Source of the DNA: Herpetosiphon llansteffanensis
GTDB lineage: Bacteria > Chloroflexota > Chloroflexia > Chloroflexales > Herpetosiphonaceae
Assembly: GCF_003205875.1 (NCBI RefSeq)
Contig: NZ_PUBZ01000102.1
Coordinates: 1-49,209 of the forward strand
Length of the DNA stretch: 49,209 bases
Reading direction: 5' to 3'
Shown here: positions 34,532-43,132 of the stretch, piece by piece
How positions within the stretch are numbered: the first letter of the stretch is position 1
Layout of the letters: each line of letters begins with the position of its first letter
The notes under the pieces: model-generated
The model's database searches: none
The model's input: only the letters and a program-made list of their open reading frames with translations
What the model was told of the DNA's origin: nothing
Made by a program: the position numbers and the translations under genes

Positions 34532-35488
34532 TTAGCCGAATAATTCAGCTAAGAGTGGTTCGGCACCAAAATTTTCTTCGTAGCGAGCCACGAAATCGGC
34601 TTTGGTGTAGCGATGTTCTTGCGTGCCGTGATGCTCGATGGCATAACATGCCGTCAAGCTGGCGATCCGACCGGCGACTGGCATCGGTAAACCTGCCAAG
34701 TAGCCTCGCACAAATCCGGCGCGGAAGGCATCGCCTGCTCCAGTTGGGTCGGCAACCACGGTTGCCTTGGCCACTGGAATCTCATAAACTTGGCCATTGT
34801 GGTAGATTGTAGCACCTTCGCCGCCTTTGGTAACAACCGTTAGGCCAACGACTTGATGCAATTCTTCCTCAGTGCAGCCAATTTTTTCTGCCATCATGGC
34901 AAATTCATAATCGTTGCCGATCAACGCAGCAGCGCTGCGGCAGCCTGCGAGCAATTCAGGGCCGTTCATGCGGGGAGCTTGCATGCTTGGGTCATACAAG
35001 TAGGGAATATTGTTGGCTTGGCATTCGATCACCAACTGCGCCATGGCAGCAGGATCGTTGGGCGCAATAATCACAAAATCTGGGCGATGGCCATCGAGTG
35101 GCAAGCGCTGGCGATGAGCTTGGGCCATTGCACCTGGATAGAAGGCGGTAATTTGGTTGTCGGAGAGGTCGGTGTTGATAAAGCACGAGGCAGTGAAATC
35201 GCCTTCGATGACTTTGATCAAGCCAGTATCAACCCCAGCGTTTTCGAGCCAGGTTCGATATTCGCTGAAATCTTCGCCGACGGTTCCCATGACGGTGGGG
35301 CGTTCGCCAAGCAAGGCCAAGTTATAGGCAATATTTGGCCCTGTGCCGCCACGCATGCGCTTCATCGACTCTACCAAGAAGCTCACGCTCAAAACGTGAA
35401 CTTTATCGGCCAAAATATGATCTTTGAATTGCCCAGGAAATACCATAATGTAATCGTAGGCAATTGATCCAGCTACAACAATCCGCAC
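34532..35488 (-). CDS. PfkB-family nucleoside kinase, probably adenosine kinase
   Basis: 318 residues of the ribokinase/PfkB fold: VVAGSIAYDYIM at the N-terminus, RMRGGTGPNIAYNLALLG for substrate binding, GNDYEFAMM, and the C-terminal anion hole/catalytic base GAGDAFRAGF (Asp). Its place between ahcY and mtnA fits removal of adenosine made by AhcY. The start is taken as GTG 35488, since AGGAG lies 7 bases before it and only 1 base before the TTG at 35494. Substrate is inferred from context. Confidence 0.9.
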   Translation of the reverse strand: MRIVVAGSIAYDYIMVFPGQFKDHILADKVHVLSVSFLVESMKRMRGGTGPNIAYNLALLGERPTVMGTVGEDFSEYRTWLENAGVDTGLIKVIEGDFTASCFINTDLSDNQITAFYPGAMAQAHRQRLPLDGHRPDFVIIAPNDPAAMAQLVIECQANNIPYLYDPSMQAPRMNGPELLAGCRSAAALIGNDYEFAMMAEKIGCTEEELHQVVGLTVVTKGGEGATIYHNGQVYEIPVAKATVVADPTGAGDAFRAGFVRGYLAGLPMPVAGRIASLTACYAIEHHGTQEHRYTKADFVARYEENFGAEPLLAELFG

Positions 35489-35545
35489 GAACAAACTCCT
35501 AATATGAGTAACGATATCGCCGCTATGCTACGTGGATAGCAGCGC

Positions 35546-36565
35546 TCACTGCAATTTATAGTGCGTCCGAATGACGCGGCTAACCTCGGCCAACAGGCCA
35601 AGCGCTTGATCGGCGTGGCTTGGCTCGTGTTGAGCAAGGCCCTGCGCGATAGTTAATAACGAGCCATCAAGAATGCGACTGTTGAGAATATCGCGATCGA
35701 GTGCATCACGCAATAATTCAGTCCATTCGTTGACCACATCACTGACCGTCATTGTGGCCAGCTGCGCGGGATCGCTGGGCAAACATTCCCAGATAATTGC
35801 CCCGCCGTTTTCCAAATAATCATTGATACACTTGCCACAGGCCAGCAAATCTTGGCGTTGCTCTTTGGCACAAACCAACACCCGCATGCCGCTCTTGATC
35901 AACAGCTGCCAATCGACAGCAGCTCCAGTTGGAGCGATGCCACAGGCAATCGGGCTATGCTGAATGGTTTCGGCCAGCAAGCCATAGGCTTCTGCTTGGC
36001 TGATTGGGCTAAATGATTGAGCTTGGGCATTCCAAAATGGCTCAATCAAACAGACCCAGCCTTGGATGTCGTGAATGCGTAATTCACGCGCCAGCCAACC
36101 AATCCGTAAGTGTAAGTGCTGTGTCAAGACCTCGCGCAAGCGTTGATCGGCCAATAATGGCCGTTCCTGATCATCGACCAAGGTCAGGCCCAAACTTAAC
36201 GGGCCATACAATCCAAAACCCAAGGCTTGGGGCCGCAATTGGCGATCATTGAGCCACGGTGTATGATCAAGCAATTGTTCAACGCTGTCAACTGCCACAT
36301 GGCCAACCGCATTTTCGAGATAAGCCAATTGATGGGCTTCAAGCTGACGTTCGAGTTGAGCTAGATCAAAATGCGGATCACTGTTCAAGCCAGGAAAGCC
36401 ATGGGTGCTCAAACTCCATAAGGGTTGAGCAACAAAGGTTGGCGCAATTGGATAGCCCTGTGTCCATCGCATTTGGGCTGCCCATGCACTCGCCTGATTG
36501 GTGTAGGGCAGATCAAATGGTGCAATCGCTTGGCAACGGAACTCACTGGCGAGCGTTGGCGGCAT
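35546..36565 (-). CDS. MetE/UROD-like TIM-barrel protein lacking the metal-binding motif
   Basis: 339 residues. FGLYGPLSLGLTLVDDQERP, LLADQRLREVLTQHL and IGWLARELR are the middle segments of a small family of MetE-C/uroporphyrinogen-decarboxylase-like barrels annotated as methionine-synthase-like. Relatives that I recall carry GIHCCGNTDW in the next segment; here it reads GIAPTGAAVDWQLLI, with no His or Cys, and the usual first-domain DEPY reads IEPFW. The protein may bind a different methyl carrier or have lost catalysis. It overlaps the 3-prime end of mtnA by 23 bases, so it is co-translated with methionine-salvage enzyme MtnA. Start ATG 36565. Confidence 0.7.
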   Translation of the reverse strand: MPPTLASEFRCQAIAPFDLPYTNQASAWAAQMRWTQGYPIAPTFVAQPLWSLSTHGFPGLNSDPHFDLAQLERQLEAHQLAYLENAVGHVAVDSVEQLLDHTPWLNDRQLRPQALGFGLYGPLSLGLTLVDDQERPLLADQRLREVLTQHLHLRIGWLARELRIHDIQGWVCLIEPFWNAQAQSFSPISQAEAYGLLAETIQHSPIACGIAPTGAAVDWQLLIKSGMRVLVCAKEQRQDLLACGKCINDYLENGGAIIWECLPSDPAQLATMTVSDVVNEWTELLRDALDRDILNSRILDGSLLTIAQGLAQHEPSHADQALGLLAEVSRVIRTHYKLQ

Positions 36566-37619
36566 TGGCAGTCTCGACCATGGTTTGTAATTGTTCGGCA
36601 AATGGCGGGTAGGCAATGCCTTGTTCGGTAATAATTGCCGTAACCAAGTGCGCAGGCGTTACATCAAAGGCTGGATGGGCTACCTTAATGCCTTCAGCAG
36701 CAATTGCCTGTTGCCCGATATGCGTCACTTCTTGGGTTGAGCGTTGCTCGATTGGAATCGCCGCGCCATTGGCAGTCTGCAAATCAATGGTCGATGTTGG
36801 CGCTGCAACATACAGTGGAATGTTGTGCGCTTTGGCCAAAACCGCCAAGCCATAGGTGCCAATTTTGTTGGCAACATCGCCATTGGCCGCAATCCGATCC
36901 GAGCCAACAATAATACAATCGACATGGCCTTGCTGCATAAAATAGGCAGCCATGTTATCGGTAATGAGGGTCAGATCGATGCCTGCCTGTTGCAATTCCC
37001 ACGCGGTAAGGCGTGCGCCTTGCAAAAATGGCCGGGTTTCATCAACCCAAACGTGAATTGGCTGGCCATCTTCATGTACGGCCCGAATTGGGGCCAGCGC
37101 TGTGCCATAGGCGGCAGTGGCCAAACCACCAGCATTGCAGTGGGTCAATACGTTGCGCGTTTGAGCCAAAAGCGTTTTGCCATGTTGGCCAATTGCGCGA
37201 CACATGGCCTCGTCTTGGTCGCGAATGGTTTCGGCTTCGGCCAATAAGCGTTGACGCAATTGATCGGGTTCAAGCTGTGCATTGGCTTCAGCGAGATCGA
37301 GCATACGCTTGGTTGCCCAAGCCAAATTGATCGCCGTAGGCCGCGCTGCATCAAGCAAGCTTTTGGCCTTCGCAAGTTTTTCGATCAATTTGCTGCTGGT
37401 TTGAGCTGTGCTGCGTTTGGCTGCAAGCGCCATGCCATACGCCGCCGTAATGCCAATTGCTGGCGCGCCTCGCACTTGCATCGAGCGAATCGCTTCGATA
37501 ACGCTGTTTAAATCCTCACAACGCACAATATCCAGGGTTGCTGGCAAGCGCAGTTGATCGATCAAACAGGGCACGTCGTCCCACCAAACGGTTTTTGGTA
37601 CTTCATTCATGGGTTGCAT
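36543..37619 (-). CDS. mtnA: Methylthioribose-1-phosphate isomerase
   Basis: Isomerises methylthioribose-1-phosphate to methylthioribulose-1-phosphate in methionine salvage. 358 residues with RGAPAIGITAAYGMALA, HCNAGGLATAAYGTA (catalytic Cys), VWVDETRPFLQGARLTAWEL and GSDRIAANGDVANKIGTYG (catalytic Asp). ATG 37619 is used; the frame is open to 37748 but that stretch is the riboswitch itself. GAGAGG, part of the terminator stem, lies 12 bases upstream, so ribosome access and termination may be linked. ATG 37610 is an alternative. No other mtn genes are present here. Confidence 0.96.
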   Translation of the reverse strand: MQPMNEVPKTVWWDDVPCLIDQLRLPATLDIVRCEDLNSVIEAIRSMQVRGAPAIGITAAYGMALAAKRSTAQTSSKLIEKLAKAKSLLDAARPTAINLAWATKRMLDLAEANAQLEPDQLRQRLLAEAETIRDQDEAMCRAIGQHGKTLLAQTRNVLTHCNAGGLATAAYGTALAPIRAVHEDGQPIHVWVDETRPFLQGARLTAWELQQAGIDLTLITDNMAAYFMQQGHVDCIIVGSDRIAANGDVANKIGTYGLAVLAKAHNIPLYVAAPTSTIDLQTANGAAIPIEQRSTQEVTHIGQQAIAAEGIKVAHPAFDVTPAHLVTAIITEQGIAYPPFAEQLQTMVETANAANARQ

Positions 37620-37624
37620 TACAC

Positions 37625-37647
37625 AAAAAAACCTCTCAAAAGAGAGG
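37625..37647 (-). terminator. Riboswitch-controlled terminator before mtnA
   Basis: Minus strand CCTCTC (37647-37642), loop UUUU, GAGAGG (37637-37632), then a run of seven U (37631-37625). Ends 6 bases before the mtnA start. Confidence 0.9.
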
Positions 37648-37661
37648 CCCGCATGCATCAA

Positions 37662-37757
37662 CTCATCTATCAGGCCGAACCTGCAGGATTTTGCACCTTC
37701 CAAAAAATTGGGGTTGCCGGGCTTCGTCGGGCCAGTCCCTCCGCCCATCTCGATGAG
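37662..37757 (-). promoter_or_regulatory. SAM-I (S-box) riboswitch aptamer of the mtnA cluster
   Basis: Minus strand P1: CTCATC (37757-37752) with GATGAG (37667-37662). Inside are GCGGAGGGA, CTGGCCC, GACGAAGCCC, GGCAACC and GGTGC...TGCAGG, the SAM-I core. High SAM should switch off mtnA and, through read-through, the downstream SAM-cycle genes. Confidence 0.94.
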
Positions 37758-37795
37758 AATCGCGTATTCACTGGTATTCCACAGTTCGGTTGGCG

Positions 37796-37824
37796 ATTAT
37801 AGCATAGTCAATTGCTTGTGACAA
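37796..37824 (-). promoter_or_regulatory. Promoter of the mtnA cluster
   Basis: Minus strand -35 TTGTCA (37824-37819), 17-base spacer, -10 TATAAT (37801-37796). Located directly upstream of the riboswitch. Confidence 0.7.
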
Positions 37825-37865
37825 ATGGCTTTTAGCGTAGTTTGGGCAATCTGCCCAACTTGGCT

Positions 37866-39071
37866 TCAATGGCGATCGAGCCGAAAAATCGCTGCATCCG
37901 GGTTTGGACGTTGACATAGCCGATCGCGCAGCAGTTCGGCAGCGACAATGCTATAGGTAATGCCATTGCCACCATAGCCCAGGGCGAGCAAAATGCGCGG
38001 TTGGTCGGGCAAATGGTCGATATAAGGCAAGCCATCGCTGGTTTCACCAAACGTGCCAGCCCAGCGATAATCAACATGCAGCGGAATATGCGGGAAAAAA
38101 TCATTAAAGCGCTTGCTCAATTTGGCTGCTTTGCGTTCAAGTAAGGCATCGCGCTTGGCCGGAATATCAATGCGATCATCTTCGCCGCCGATAATCGCGC
38201 GACCTTCGCTGGTGGTGCGCAGGTAGACATAAGGTCGCGCACTTTCCCAAATTAAACATTGCTCGTGCCAGCCACTGAAATCGCTCAACGGCTCGCTGGC
38301 AATTGCATAGCTGCTGCGGAATTTGACCAATGCTTGTTTGATATAGTTTTGGGCTTCGTAGCCAGCAGCCAAAATCAGATATTTGGCATGAATCTGACAG
38401 CCTGTATCAGTCGTTACGGTTACGCCAGCGCTATTGGCCTGCCATTCCTTGGCACTCGTGCGATCGAAAATTTGTGCGCCATGTTGGGCCGCATGCTTGA
38501 ATAAGCCGTGGGCCAGCTGAAAAGCATCAACTTCGGCTGCATTGTAGGAGTAGAGCGCTGCGGGAGCGCTAAAACTAAAGCGTTCGCCAATTGCGCCTTT
38601 TTCCAAAAAATCCAAATTAAAACCGTTAGCTTTGCGCAGTTCATATTCTTGGCGTAATTGTTTTACATGCCAACGACTACTAGCAAGATATAAACTTGTC
38701 TTATATGAAAAATGGTCTGCTACACCGACCTTCTGAGCAACTTCGGCGACTTTATCAATCGCGTCGCGACAAAGTTGATAGGCGCGAACGGCGTTTTGCT
38801 CGCCAACCAACTTAACTAATTCGGTCAGGGGCGTATCGATTTCATATTGCAACAAGGCGGTGCTGGCACTGGTGCTGCCGCCAGCAATCTCGCGTTTTTC
38901 GAGCACAACCGTCTCGATATTGGCCTCAGTCAGATAATGGGCGATCAGCGCGCCGCTAATGCCGCCACCAATCACCACTACTTCACAACTTAAATCGTTT
39001 TCTAAGCGAGGATACGTACTTAATAAACCATTTTTAACGGCCCAAAACGGATATCCACTATTCAAATCCAT
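37866..39071 (-). CDS. FAD-dependent amino-acid/amine oxidoreductase (DAO family)
   Basis: 401 residues. FAD-binding VVVIGGGISGALIAHYL (about 33-49), EKREIAGGSTSAS after the second strand, VTVTTDTGCQIHAKYLILAAG in the middle and the closing YGGNGITYSIVAAELL match the glycine-oxidase / gamma-glutamylputrescine-oxidase superfamily. The DYRWAGTFGETSDGLPYI segment is standard. No Rieske domain follows. Substrate unknown. ATG 39071 has AGGAG about 11 bases upstream; the longer frame to 39116 begins with TTG and no site. Confidence 0.9.
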   Translation of the reverse strand: MDLNSGYPFWAVKNGLLSTYPRLENDLSCEVVVIGGGISGALIAHYLTEANIETVVLEKREIAGGSTSASTALLQYEIDTPLTELVKLVGEQNAVRAYQLCRDAIDKVAEVAQKVGVADHFSYKTSLYLASSRWHVKQLRQEYELRKANGFNLDFLEKGAIGERFSFSAPAALYSYNAAEVDAFQLAHGLFKHAAQHGAQIFDRTSAKEWQANSAGVTVTTDTGCQIHAKYLILAAGYEAQNYIKQALVKFRSSYAIASEPLSDFSGWHEQCLIWESARPYVYLRTTSEGRAIIGGEDDRIDIPAKRDALLERKAAKLSKRFNDFFPHIPLHVDYRWAGTFGETSDGLPYIDHLPDQPRILLALGYGGNGITYSIVAAELLRDRLCQRPNPDAAIFRLDRH

Positions 39072-39151
39072 GGTTTGCGTGCTCCTGATATGTGCGCTTG
39101 AGCTGGCATTAAGCAAGCGCTATGCCGCTACAGGAGGCTGATCGCTACTCT

Positions 39152-39607
39152 TTACTCATTCTTCGCTAGCTCATACATTGCGACAATTCGGCCATTCGCA
39201 TCACATGATTGCTCCTGAAAACCGAGGGATTGATACAAATAACGCGCGGCATGGTTGTGCTCGCGATAACTTAGCCACACGTGATCGATCGTGCCCAACG
39301 CTGCGGCCTTGGCCAAAATTGCCTGCATTGCGGCACGGCCATAGCCTTGGCCTTGAAAGGCCTGATCGATCATCAAGCGAGCAACCCGATATTGGCCAGT
39401 GTTTGGACTGATGCCATAGACCGCCAAGCCAACCAGCGTATCTGCCTGGGTCATAATTGCCCGAACATGCATCGTTGGATAAAACTGCGCCTCGGCAATT
39501 GAATAGAGGTTGGAGGCGACAAAATCTTGTTGCTCAGCAGGCAAGCTCAGTTCGCAGCATGCCTGCCAATTTTCGCTGGTTACTGGGGCTAAATGAACAA
39601 TGGTCAT
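39152..39607 (-). CDS. GNAT acetyltransferase of polyamine (PaiA/BltD-like) type
   Basis: 151 residues. ENWQACCELSLPAEQQDFVASNLYSIAEA is the N-terminus shared by PaiA/BltD diamine acetyltransferases (shown here in two halves: NWQACCELSLPAEQQ and FVASNLYSIAEA), then the acetyl-CoA loop FQGQGYGRAAMQAIL and RYLYQSLGF. Such enzymes acetylate spermidine or other polyamines. It sits next to an amine-oxidase-like flavoprotein, so a small polyamine-catabolic pair is possible. Confidence 0.88.
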   Translation of the reverse strand: MTIVHLAPVTSENWQACCELSLPAEQQDFVASNLYSIAEAQFYPTMHVRAIMTQADTLVGLAVYGISPNTGQYRVARLMIDQAFQGQGYGRAAMQAILAKAAALGTIDHVWLSYREHNHAARYLYQSLGFQEQSCDANGRIVAMYELAKNE

Positions 39608-39672
39608 AGCTGTTCCTTGCTTCGTGATTATTGCTTGAATGAAACAGGGTTTGAATGGAAATCAATGTTAAT

Positions 39673-39939
39673 CTAAATACAATCATCTTCGCTGAATTGG
39701 AGAGAAACGTTGGTGGATGGTTTAGTTGGAGTAATGATTACAGTCATTTCAACAATCGGACACTCCATTGAGGCTAATTCTAGCGTGCGATCTGGCTCTC
39801 TGATGAAGACTGTATCCCAGCCGCCGATTTTTGTTTCATTATAGTTATCTAAATCATAGAACAACCAAATGGATGCAAAATGGATCTTGGATGGGTGCTT
39901 GCTGGATTTTGGGCTAGCCAAAACCCTGCTGCAATGCAA
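39673..39939 (-). CDS. Short unrecognised frame, possibly a gene remnant
   Basis: 88 codons. The middle and end (IWLFYDLDNYNETKIGG, VIREPD-like segment, ECPIVEMTVIITPTKPST) look like part of a beta-sandwich protein. The first codons overlap a terminator-like hairpin (39921-39948), no good ribosome site is visible, and no partner gene lies upstream. I rate a decayed fragment about as likely as a real small gene. Confidence 0.3.
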   Translation of the reverse strand: MHCSRVLASPKSSKHPSKIHFASIWLFYDLDNYNETKIGGWDTVFIREPDRTLELASMECPIVEMTVIITPTKPSTNVSLQFSEDDCI

Positions 39940-39948
39940 CAGGGTTTC
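39921..39948. terminator. Terminator-like hairpin AAACCCTG/CAGGGTTT
   Basis: AAACCCTG (39921-39928) and CAGGGTTT (39940-39947) with loop CTGCAATGCAA; a short U-run in both directions. About 200 bases past the polyprenyl synthetase gene. Confidence 0.55.
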
Positions 39949-40014
39949 GATTAGGGGCTAGATTTGGGTTGACTCAACCAAGAACAATTTTGATAGATTC
40001 GTTAGCTCAAATTA

Positions 40015-40085
40015 TCCACCAATTGCCCTTTAGGGGGGTGCAAGGGGATGAAAACCCCCTGCGGCGGAGGGACGGAAGGGTGGCG
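40015..40085. repeat. GC-rich intergenic element after the polyprenyl synthetase gene
   Basis: Contains CCCTTTAGGGGGGTGCAAGGGG, then AAAACCCCCTGCGGCGGAGGGACGGAAGGG (here in parts). AAGGGGATGAAAACCCC can fold. It resembles dispersed palindromic intergenic sequences of Chloroflexi; only this copy is in the window. The rest of the 39948-40149 gap shows nothing else. Confidence 0.5.
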
Positions 40086-40149
40086 AACCAAAAGTCTATC
40101 AAGAAGCCATGAGAATCCATCAATCCTAAGGTAACCAAGCTGGCTAAAC

Positions 40150-41130
40150 TTAGAAATGGCGGTCGAGCACATACTCTGAGATTTCGCGCAACAGCTCTTT
40201 TGCCGCCGATGGTGGAAACATATCAAGGGCTGCGAGGCCGCGTTGGGTAATACTGCGGGCTTCGGCGATTGCTTGATCAATGCCACCAAGCTGCTTAACC
40301 TGGCTAATTGCTTGTTCAACTTGCGTATCGCTGAGTTGCTCGTATTGATCAAGCAAATTGACCAAGGGATGTTCGTGATGATCCTTGACTGCCAAGATTA
40401 ACGGCAAGGTAATGGTGCCTTCGCGCAAATCGTTGCCAGCAGGCTTGCCAAGCGCTTCCTCGGTGCTGACGAAATCGAGAATATCATCGACAATTTGGAA
40501 GGCTAAGCCAATATCGTAGCCATAGCGGCCAGCAGCCTCAATTTCTTCTGGGCTACCACCACCGCAAACCATGCCCGCCGCGGCAGCAGCTTCAAACAAG
40601 GCTGCGGTTTTGCCACCGATTTTGGCATAATATTGGTCAAGGGCTGTGGCTGTGGGCAGCGTTGCCATGACGGGGTGCAATTCAGAGGCTGAAATCGTCA
40701 TAACCGATTCGGCGAAAATCTGAATCACCCGTGGGTCGGGAGCTAGCGCCATTTCGCCAGCAGCAACCGCAAACAGGTAATCTCCAACCATCAATGCTAC
40801 GCCCTGATCCCATTTGGCATGGACGGTAACTTTGCCCCGTCGGCGATCAGCATCATCGACGAGATCGTCGTGAACCAGACTTGCTGCATGAATCAACTCA
40901 ACAGCGGTTGCTGCATGCAAGCTATCGCTCAAGCGGTACTGGCCTAATTGCGAGGCAAGCAAGACCATCATGGCCCGCAAACGCTTGCCACCAGAGCTAA
41001 CAAGGTGTTGACCAGCAGCCGTGATCAGAGCCGATTGTGATTCGACCCGATGCATAATGCGATCTTCGACGGCTTGCAGATCATGGCGTAACGTGCTTGG
41101 GATTTCCAATTGTTTTAATGTGTGCGTCAT
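40150..41130 (-). CDS. Polyprenyl diphosphate synthase
   Basis: Trans-type prenyltransferase that adds isopentenyl units to build a long polyprenyl diphosphate, the side chain of menaquinone. 326 residues with GGKRLRAMMVLLAS, first Asp-rich motif HDDLVDDADRRRG, GDYLFAVAA, KIGGKTAALFE and the second motif QIVDDILDFV. Small residues (LVH) before the first motif and overall length suggest C30-C45 products, which I cannot set more closely. The divergent fabZ gene begins 170 bases away. Confidence 0.94.
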   Translation of the reverse strand: MTHTLKQLEIPSTLRHDLQAVEDRIMHRVESQSALITAAGQHLVSSGGKRLRAMMVLLASQLGQYRLSDSLHAATAVELIHAASLVHDDLVDDADRRRGKVTVHAKWDQGVALMVGDYLFAVAAGEMALAPDPRVIQIFAESVMTISASELHPVMATLPTATALDQYYAKIGGKTAALFEAAAAAGMVCGGGSPEEIEAAGRYGYDIGLAFQIVDDILDFVSTEEALGKPAGNDLREGTITLPLILAVKDHHEHPLVNLLDQYEQLSDTQVEQAISQVKQLGGIDQAIAEARSITQRGLAALDMFPPSAAKELLREISEYVLDRHF

Positions 41131-41303
41131 AGCACGCTTCCTACATAAATTCGGTGTTTGTGAAAGTTATCGCGTAGCCAAAGCATACCCGAAAACCATA
41201 CCAGCGTCAACGGATTTGCCGCTGGCTTTAGGCTCGGTTACACTAGAGGCTAGGCTATCTGAGAGCTTTGTGAGAGGTTTTGAAAGCCGCTAGGAGTGTT
41301 GCG

Positions 41304-41729
41304 ATGTTTAATATTGAGGATATTTTGGCCACCCTGCCCCACCGCCCGCCGTTTCTTTTGATTGACCGTATTTTAGAGCTTGAAGATGGCGTACGTGCGG
41401 TTGGATTAAAAAACGTCACCATGAACGAGCAGTTCTTTGTTGGCCACTTTCCCGGGCGGCCAGTAATGCCTGGTGTGTTGATTGTTGAGGCTTTGGCGCA
41501 GGTCGGGGCATTCATCATTTTGCGCCAGTCAGAGTATGCTGGCAAGATTGTGATGTTTGCTGGCATCGATGATTTTCGCTTTAAGCGCCCAGTTACACCT
41601 GGTGATACACTGAAATTAGAAGTAAGCCTCGATAAAATGCGCCGCCGCATTGGCAAGGGCCAAGCCAAAGCCACGGTTGATGGCACGCTGGTTGCCGAAG
41701 GTGGGCTGATGTTTGCAATTGTTGATTAA
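41304..41729 (+). CDS. fabZ: 3-hydroxyacyl-ACP dehydratase FabZ
   Basis: Dehydrates 3-hydroxyacyl-ACP in fatty-acid elongation. 141 residues, hot-dog fold: [13 protein letters not shown], catalytic His48 in [15 protein letters not shown] and Glu62 in VEALAQ, then KFRFKRPV-like [18 protein letters not shown] lies 8 bases before ATG 41304; a TTG at 41280 is less likely. Upstream of a response regulator by 34 bases, probably one operon. Confidence 0.96.
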   Translation: MFNIEDILATLPHRPPFLLIDRILELEDGVRAVGLKNVTMNEQFFVGHFPGRPVMPGVLIVEALAQVGAFIILRQSEYAGKIVMFAGIDDFRFKRPVTPGDTLKLEVSLDKMRRRIGKGQAKATVDGTLVAEGGLMFAIVD

Positions 41730-41763
41730 ATATTGAAACATTCGCCTACAGAAGGAGTCTGTT

Positions 41764-42495
41764 GTGGATACATTCAATGTTGAGCTACGCGATAAGCTCA
41801 TTCTGGTGGTTGATGACGAACCACGGCTCGTCACATTTATGCGCGTAAACCTCGAAGCCGAGGGCTGCCGCGTAATTAGCGCCGAAAATGGCCGTAAAGC
41901 GCTGGAAAAAGTGCGCGAAGATATGCCTGACGCTGTGTTGTTGGATATTATGATGCCTGGCTTGGATGGCTACGAAACTTTGCGCCGCCTACGGGAATTT
42001 TCAGCAATTCCGGTGATTTTCCTCACCGCCAAGGACGAAGAAGATGATCGGATTCGCGGCTTGGAGCTGGGCGCTGACGATTACATTGGCAAGCCATTCA
42101 GCCATCGCGAGTTGGTAAGCCGTTTGCGGGCTGTGTTGCGCCGCCATTATGTGACTCCAACCCAAGCAGTTTCAACCACCAAAATCGACGATCGCTTGAC
42201 AGTCGATTTTGATCGGCGCGAAGTGTTGGTCAATGGCGAACGGATTAGCCTGCGCCCAACCGAATATCGCTTGCTCTATCATCTGGTGCAAAATGCTGGC
42301 TTTGTCATGCCCCACGAAACGTTGTTAGCCAAAGTTTGGGGGCCAGAATATCGTGATGAAAGCCATTATTTGCGCTTATATGTTACCTACTTGCGCCAAA
42401 AGATCGAAGAAGACCCCGCCAATCCGCATTATATTTTGACCGAGCGCGGGGTTGGCTATCGCTTCGTTGATTTCAAGAAAAAGACCGAGGAATAA
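41764..42495 (+). CDS. Orphan OmpR-family response regulator
   Basis: 243 residues from GTG 41764 (AAGGAG 6-7 bases upstream). Receiver: VVDDEPRL (acidic pair 17-18), Asp61 in [12 protein letters not shown], Thr in FLTAKDEED and Lys in GKPFSHRE. Winged helix: [18 protein letters not shown] through [12 protein letters not shown]. No kinase gene is adjacent; the fabZ linkage suggests a role in membrane-lipid control, but that is inference only. Confidence 0.95.
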   Translation: MDTFNVELRDKLILVVDDEPRLVTFMRVNLEAEGCRVISAENGRKALEKVREDMPDAVLLDIMMPGLDGYETLRRLREFSAIPVIFLTAKDEEDDRIRGLELGADDYIGKPFSHRELVSRLRAVLRRHYVTPTQAVSTTKIDDRLTVDFDRREVLVNGERISLRPTEYRLLYHLVQNAGFVMPHETLLAKVWGPEYRDESHYLRLYVTYLRQKIEEDPANPHYILTERGVGYRFVDFKKKTEE

Positions 42496-42505
42496 GAATT
42501 TGGGC

Positions 42506-42543
42506 AAATGCTCAATGCTCTAATCAAGCATTGAGCATTTTTT
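42506..42543 (+). terminator. Terminator of the fabZ-regulator operon
   Basis: AATGCTCAATGCT (42507-42519) with AGCATTGAGCATT (42527-42539), 7-base loop, then TTTT to 42543. Eleven bases past the stop. Confidence 0.92.
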
Positions 42544-42565
42544 ATGCTTAAGCGAGGATATTTGG

Positions 42566-43132
42566 ATGGATACCAAGTGGATACCATTGCTGCGACCTTC
42601 AACAATTGTCCCTACTGTCCAGTTACTTAATCAATTTGCAACAGCCCTAGCAAAACCAGGAGTTTATGGCTGGTGGTTTAAAACGATTCCGCCGCTGGTT
42701 CCAAGCGAAGGCTGTTTGTACGTTGATGGCTGGACATTGCTGCATATTGGGATTGCACCTTCTGGGCATAATCCGACAACTACCAGAAATTTAGCGCAGC
42801 GTTTGCAGGATCACCTATCGGGCCCATCGAATCGTTCGACGTTACGCAAAAGTTTAGGTTGTTTGTTGAAGGAACAACTGAATTTACAGCTTACTCCCAA
42901 TGGGACTAGCAAGTATTTAACGTTTGGCGCTGGTGAGGAGCGTTTGTCACAATGGATCAAGGCGCATACTGGAGTTTCATGGATTATTGATCCTCAGCCT
43001 TGGTTAATTAAACCTGAGCTTCTCCAACAATATGCTTTGCCACTGAATATCCAAGGGAATGACCACCCATTTGTTACGACCCTCAAACGGATCCGCGCAC
43101 AAGCAACGCTTGAAGCTGCATCAAATCATTGA
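42566..43132 (+). CDS. GIY-YIG nuclease-fold protein
   Basis: 188 residues. PGVYGWWF (GVY at 32-34) and WTLLHIGIAP (HIG at 60-62) correspond to the GIY and YIG strands, followed by RNLAQRLQDHLSG with the catalytic-type Arg and STLRKSLGCLLKEQ. The pattern fits the GIY-YIG subgroup seen in free-standing proteins of about 180 residues with a C-terminal HPF...L...R segment. Target unknown. GAGG is 8-9 bases before the ATG. The 3-prime end overlaps the converging unknown gene by 7 bases. Confidence 0.72.
   Translation: MDTKWIPLLRPSTIVPTVQLLNQFATALAKPGVYGWWFKTIPPLVPSEGCLYVDGWTLLHIGIAPSGHNPTTTRNLAQRLQDHLSGPSNRSTLRKSLGCLLKEQLNLQLTPNGTSKYLTFGAGEERLSQWIKAHTGVSWIIDPQPWLIKPELLQQYALPLNIQGNDHPFVTTLKRIRAQATLEAASNH

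Noticed and set aside
34853-35467. 204-codon frame antisense to the PfkB kinase gene
   Set aside because: Shadow of a well-supported kinase; no ribosome site or recognisable motif.
37620-37748. N-terminal extension of mtnA by 43 residues
   Set aside because: These codons are the SAM-I riboswitch and terminator read as protein.
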